Shown in pieces: positions 13,357 to 13,915 of a stretch of DNA of 13,915 bases. Position 1 is the stretch's first letter. Each line of letters opens with the position of its first letter. The position numbers and the translations under genes were made by a program. Source of the DNA: an uncultured Caldilineales bacterium (GTDB lineage Bacteria > Chloroflexota > Anaerolineae > JAAEKA01); assembly GCA_937907455.1 (NCBI GenBank), contig CALESQ010000052.1, positions 1 through 13,915 on the forward strand, in the 5' to 3' direction. The notes beneath the pieces are model-generated. The model was not told the DNA's origin, searched no databases, and saw nothing but the letters and a program-made list of their open reading frames with translations.

Positions 13357-13380
13357 ACTCACATTACCGACCTGACGTAG
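13332..13380. promoter_or_regulatory. Inverted repeat overlapping the promoter (possible operator)
   Basis: CTACGT (13332-13337) plus CAGGT (13342-13346) are complementary to ACCTG (13370-13374) plus ACGTAG (13375-13380), that is 11 pairs with a 4-nt bulge. The left arm spans the end of the -10 and the spacer, and the right arm lies upstream of the -35. The layout suits a dimeric regulator that holds the promoter, but a role is inferred only. Confidence 0.4.
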
Positions 13381-13530
13381 TTGTTCGCCAGCCAGCGATG
13401 GAGTATAGTACCATAAAATTCATCAATGGTTCGCAGACTGGTGGTAGGCCTGCGGTTACAACCTACCCGACCGGCGGTGCGCTGCGTAACATCAGTTACT
13501 CAGTTGACAATAAGCCCCAACAAACAACAA
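13381..13530. other. Intergenic region between ppdK terminator and hydrolase promoter
   Basis: No gene is seen. It contains one more inverted pair, GGTAGG (13443-13448) and CCTACC (13462-13467), around a 13-nt loop, and otherwise no recognisable RNA or coding signal. Confidence 0.4.
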
Positions 13531-13575
13531 AAAAAACGCCCCGCCGGTACAGACCGGACGGGGCGTTTTGCTTTT
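13531..13575 (-). terminator. Rho-independent terminator of ppdK
   Basis: The arms ACGCCCCG (13536-13543) and CGGGGCGT (13559-13566) are fully complementary, with an inner CGGT/ACCG pair extending the stem. On the minus strand the stem is followed by a run of eight or more T (plus-strand A run up to about 13536). It begins about 16 bp after the ppdK stop. A shorter T run on the other side means it might work in both directions. Confidence 0.92.
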
Positions 13576-13590
13576 TACGATCTACACTGC

Positions 13591-13915
<325 letters not shown>

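Noticed and set aside
13345..13360. Pho box in the promoter of the hydrolase-phoBR operon
   Set aside because: Only a single TGTCAT half-site is present, with no second repeat 11 bp away.

Overview
The window is about 58-60% GC by eye and looks like a chromosomal segment from a member of the Chloroflexota (Anaerolineae/Caldilineae-like). That placement is an inference. It rests on the long Ala/Pro/Thr/Ser linker after the PstS lipobox, the style of the Pst proteins, and the AIM24 and PPDK neighbours; there is no rRNA to confirm it. Every supported gene lies on the minus strand, so the window reads functionally from right to left. LAYOUT (in transcription order): the 3' end of ppdK with its terminator; a 328-bp spacer carrying a promoter and an inverted repeat; an epoxide-hydrolase-like alpha/beta hydrolase overlapping phoB by ATGA; phoB and phoR; a Pho-box-like control region; pstS; a spacer with two long hairpins; pstC; pstA; a small MITE-like element; pstB; a microsatellite-bearing spacer; arsC overlapping phoU; an AIM24-family gene; a flavin split-barrel (PPOX) gene; and a VOC (glyoxalase-fold) gene flanked on both sides by a GC-rich tandem-repeat array. 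FUNCTION: this is a complete phosphate-starvation module. PhoR/PhoB sense and regulate, PstS captures phosphate outside the membrane, PstC/PstA/PstB import it, and PhoU couples transporter state to PhoR. A thioredoxin-type arsenate reductase sits inside the module, which makes sense because Pst systems also admit arsenate. MOST UNUSUAL RESULT: the substrate-binding part of this transporter exists three times. PstS itself is one lipoprotein with two nearly identical phosphate-binding domains (841 of 842 bp identical between copies by eye). PstA carries a third, diverged PstS domain in the extracytoplasmic loop between its first and second membrane helices, and this domain is circularly permuted: the PstS C-terminal half comes first and the N-terminal half second. 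The order of halves in PstA is the order seen across the junction of the tandem PstS, so both the duplicated form and the possible product of permutation-by-duplication are present in one operon. Other items of interest are an 11-bp-phased TTAA array upstream of pstS, twin GU-wobble hairpins between pstS and pstC, and the repeat arrays around the VOC gene.
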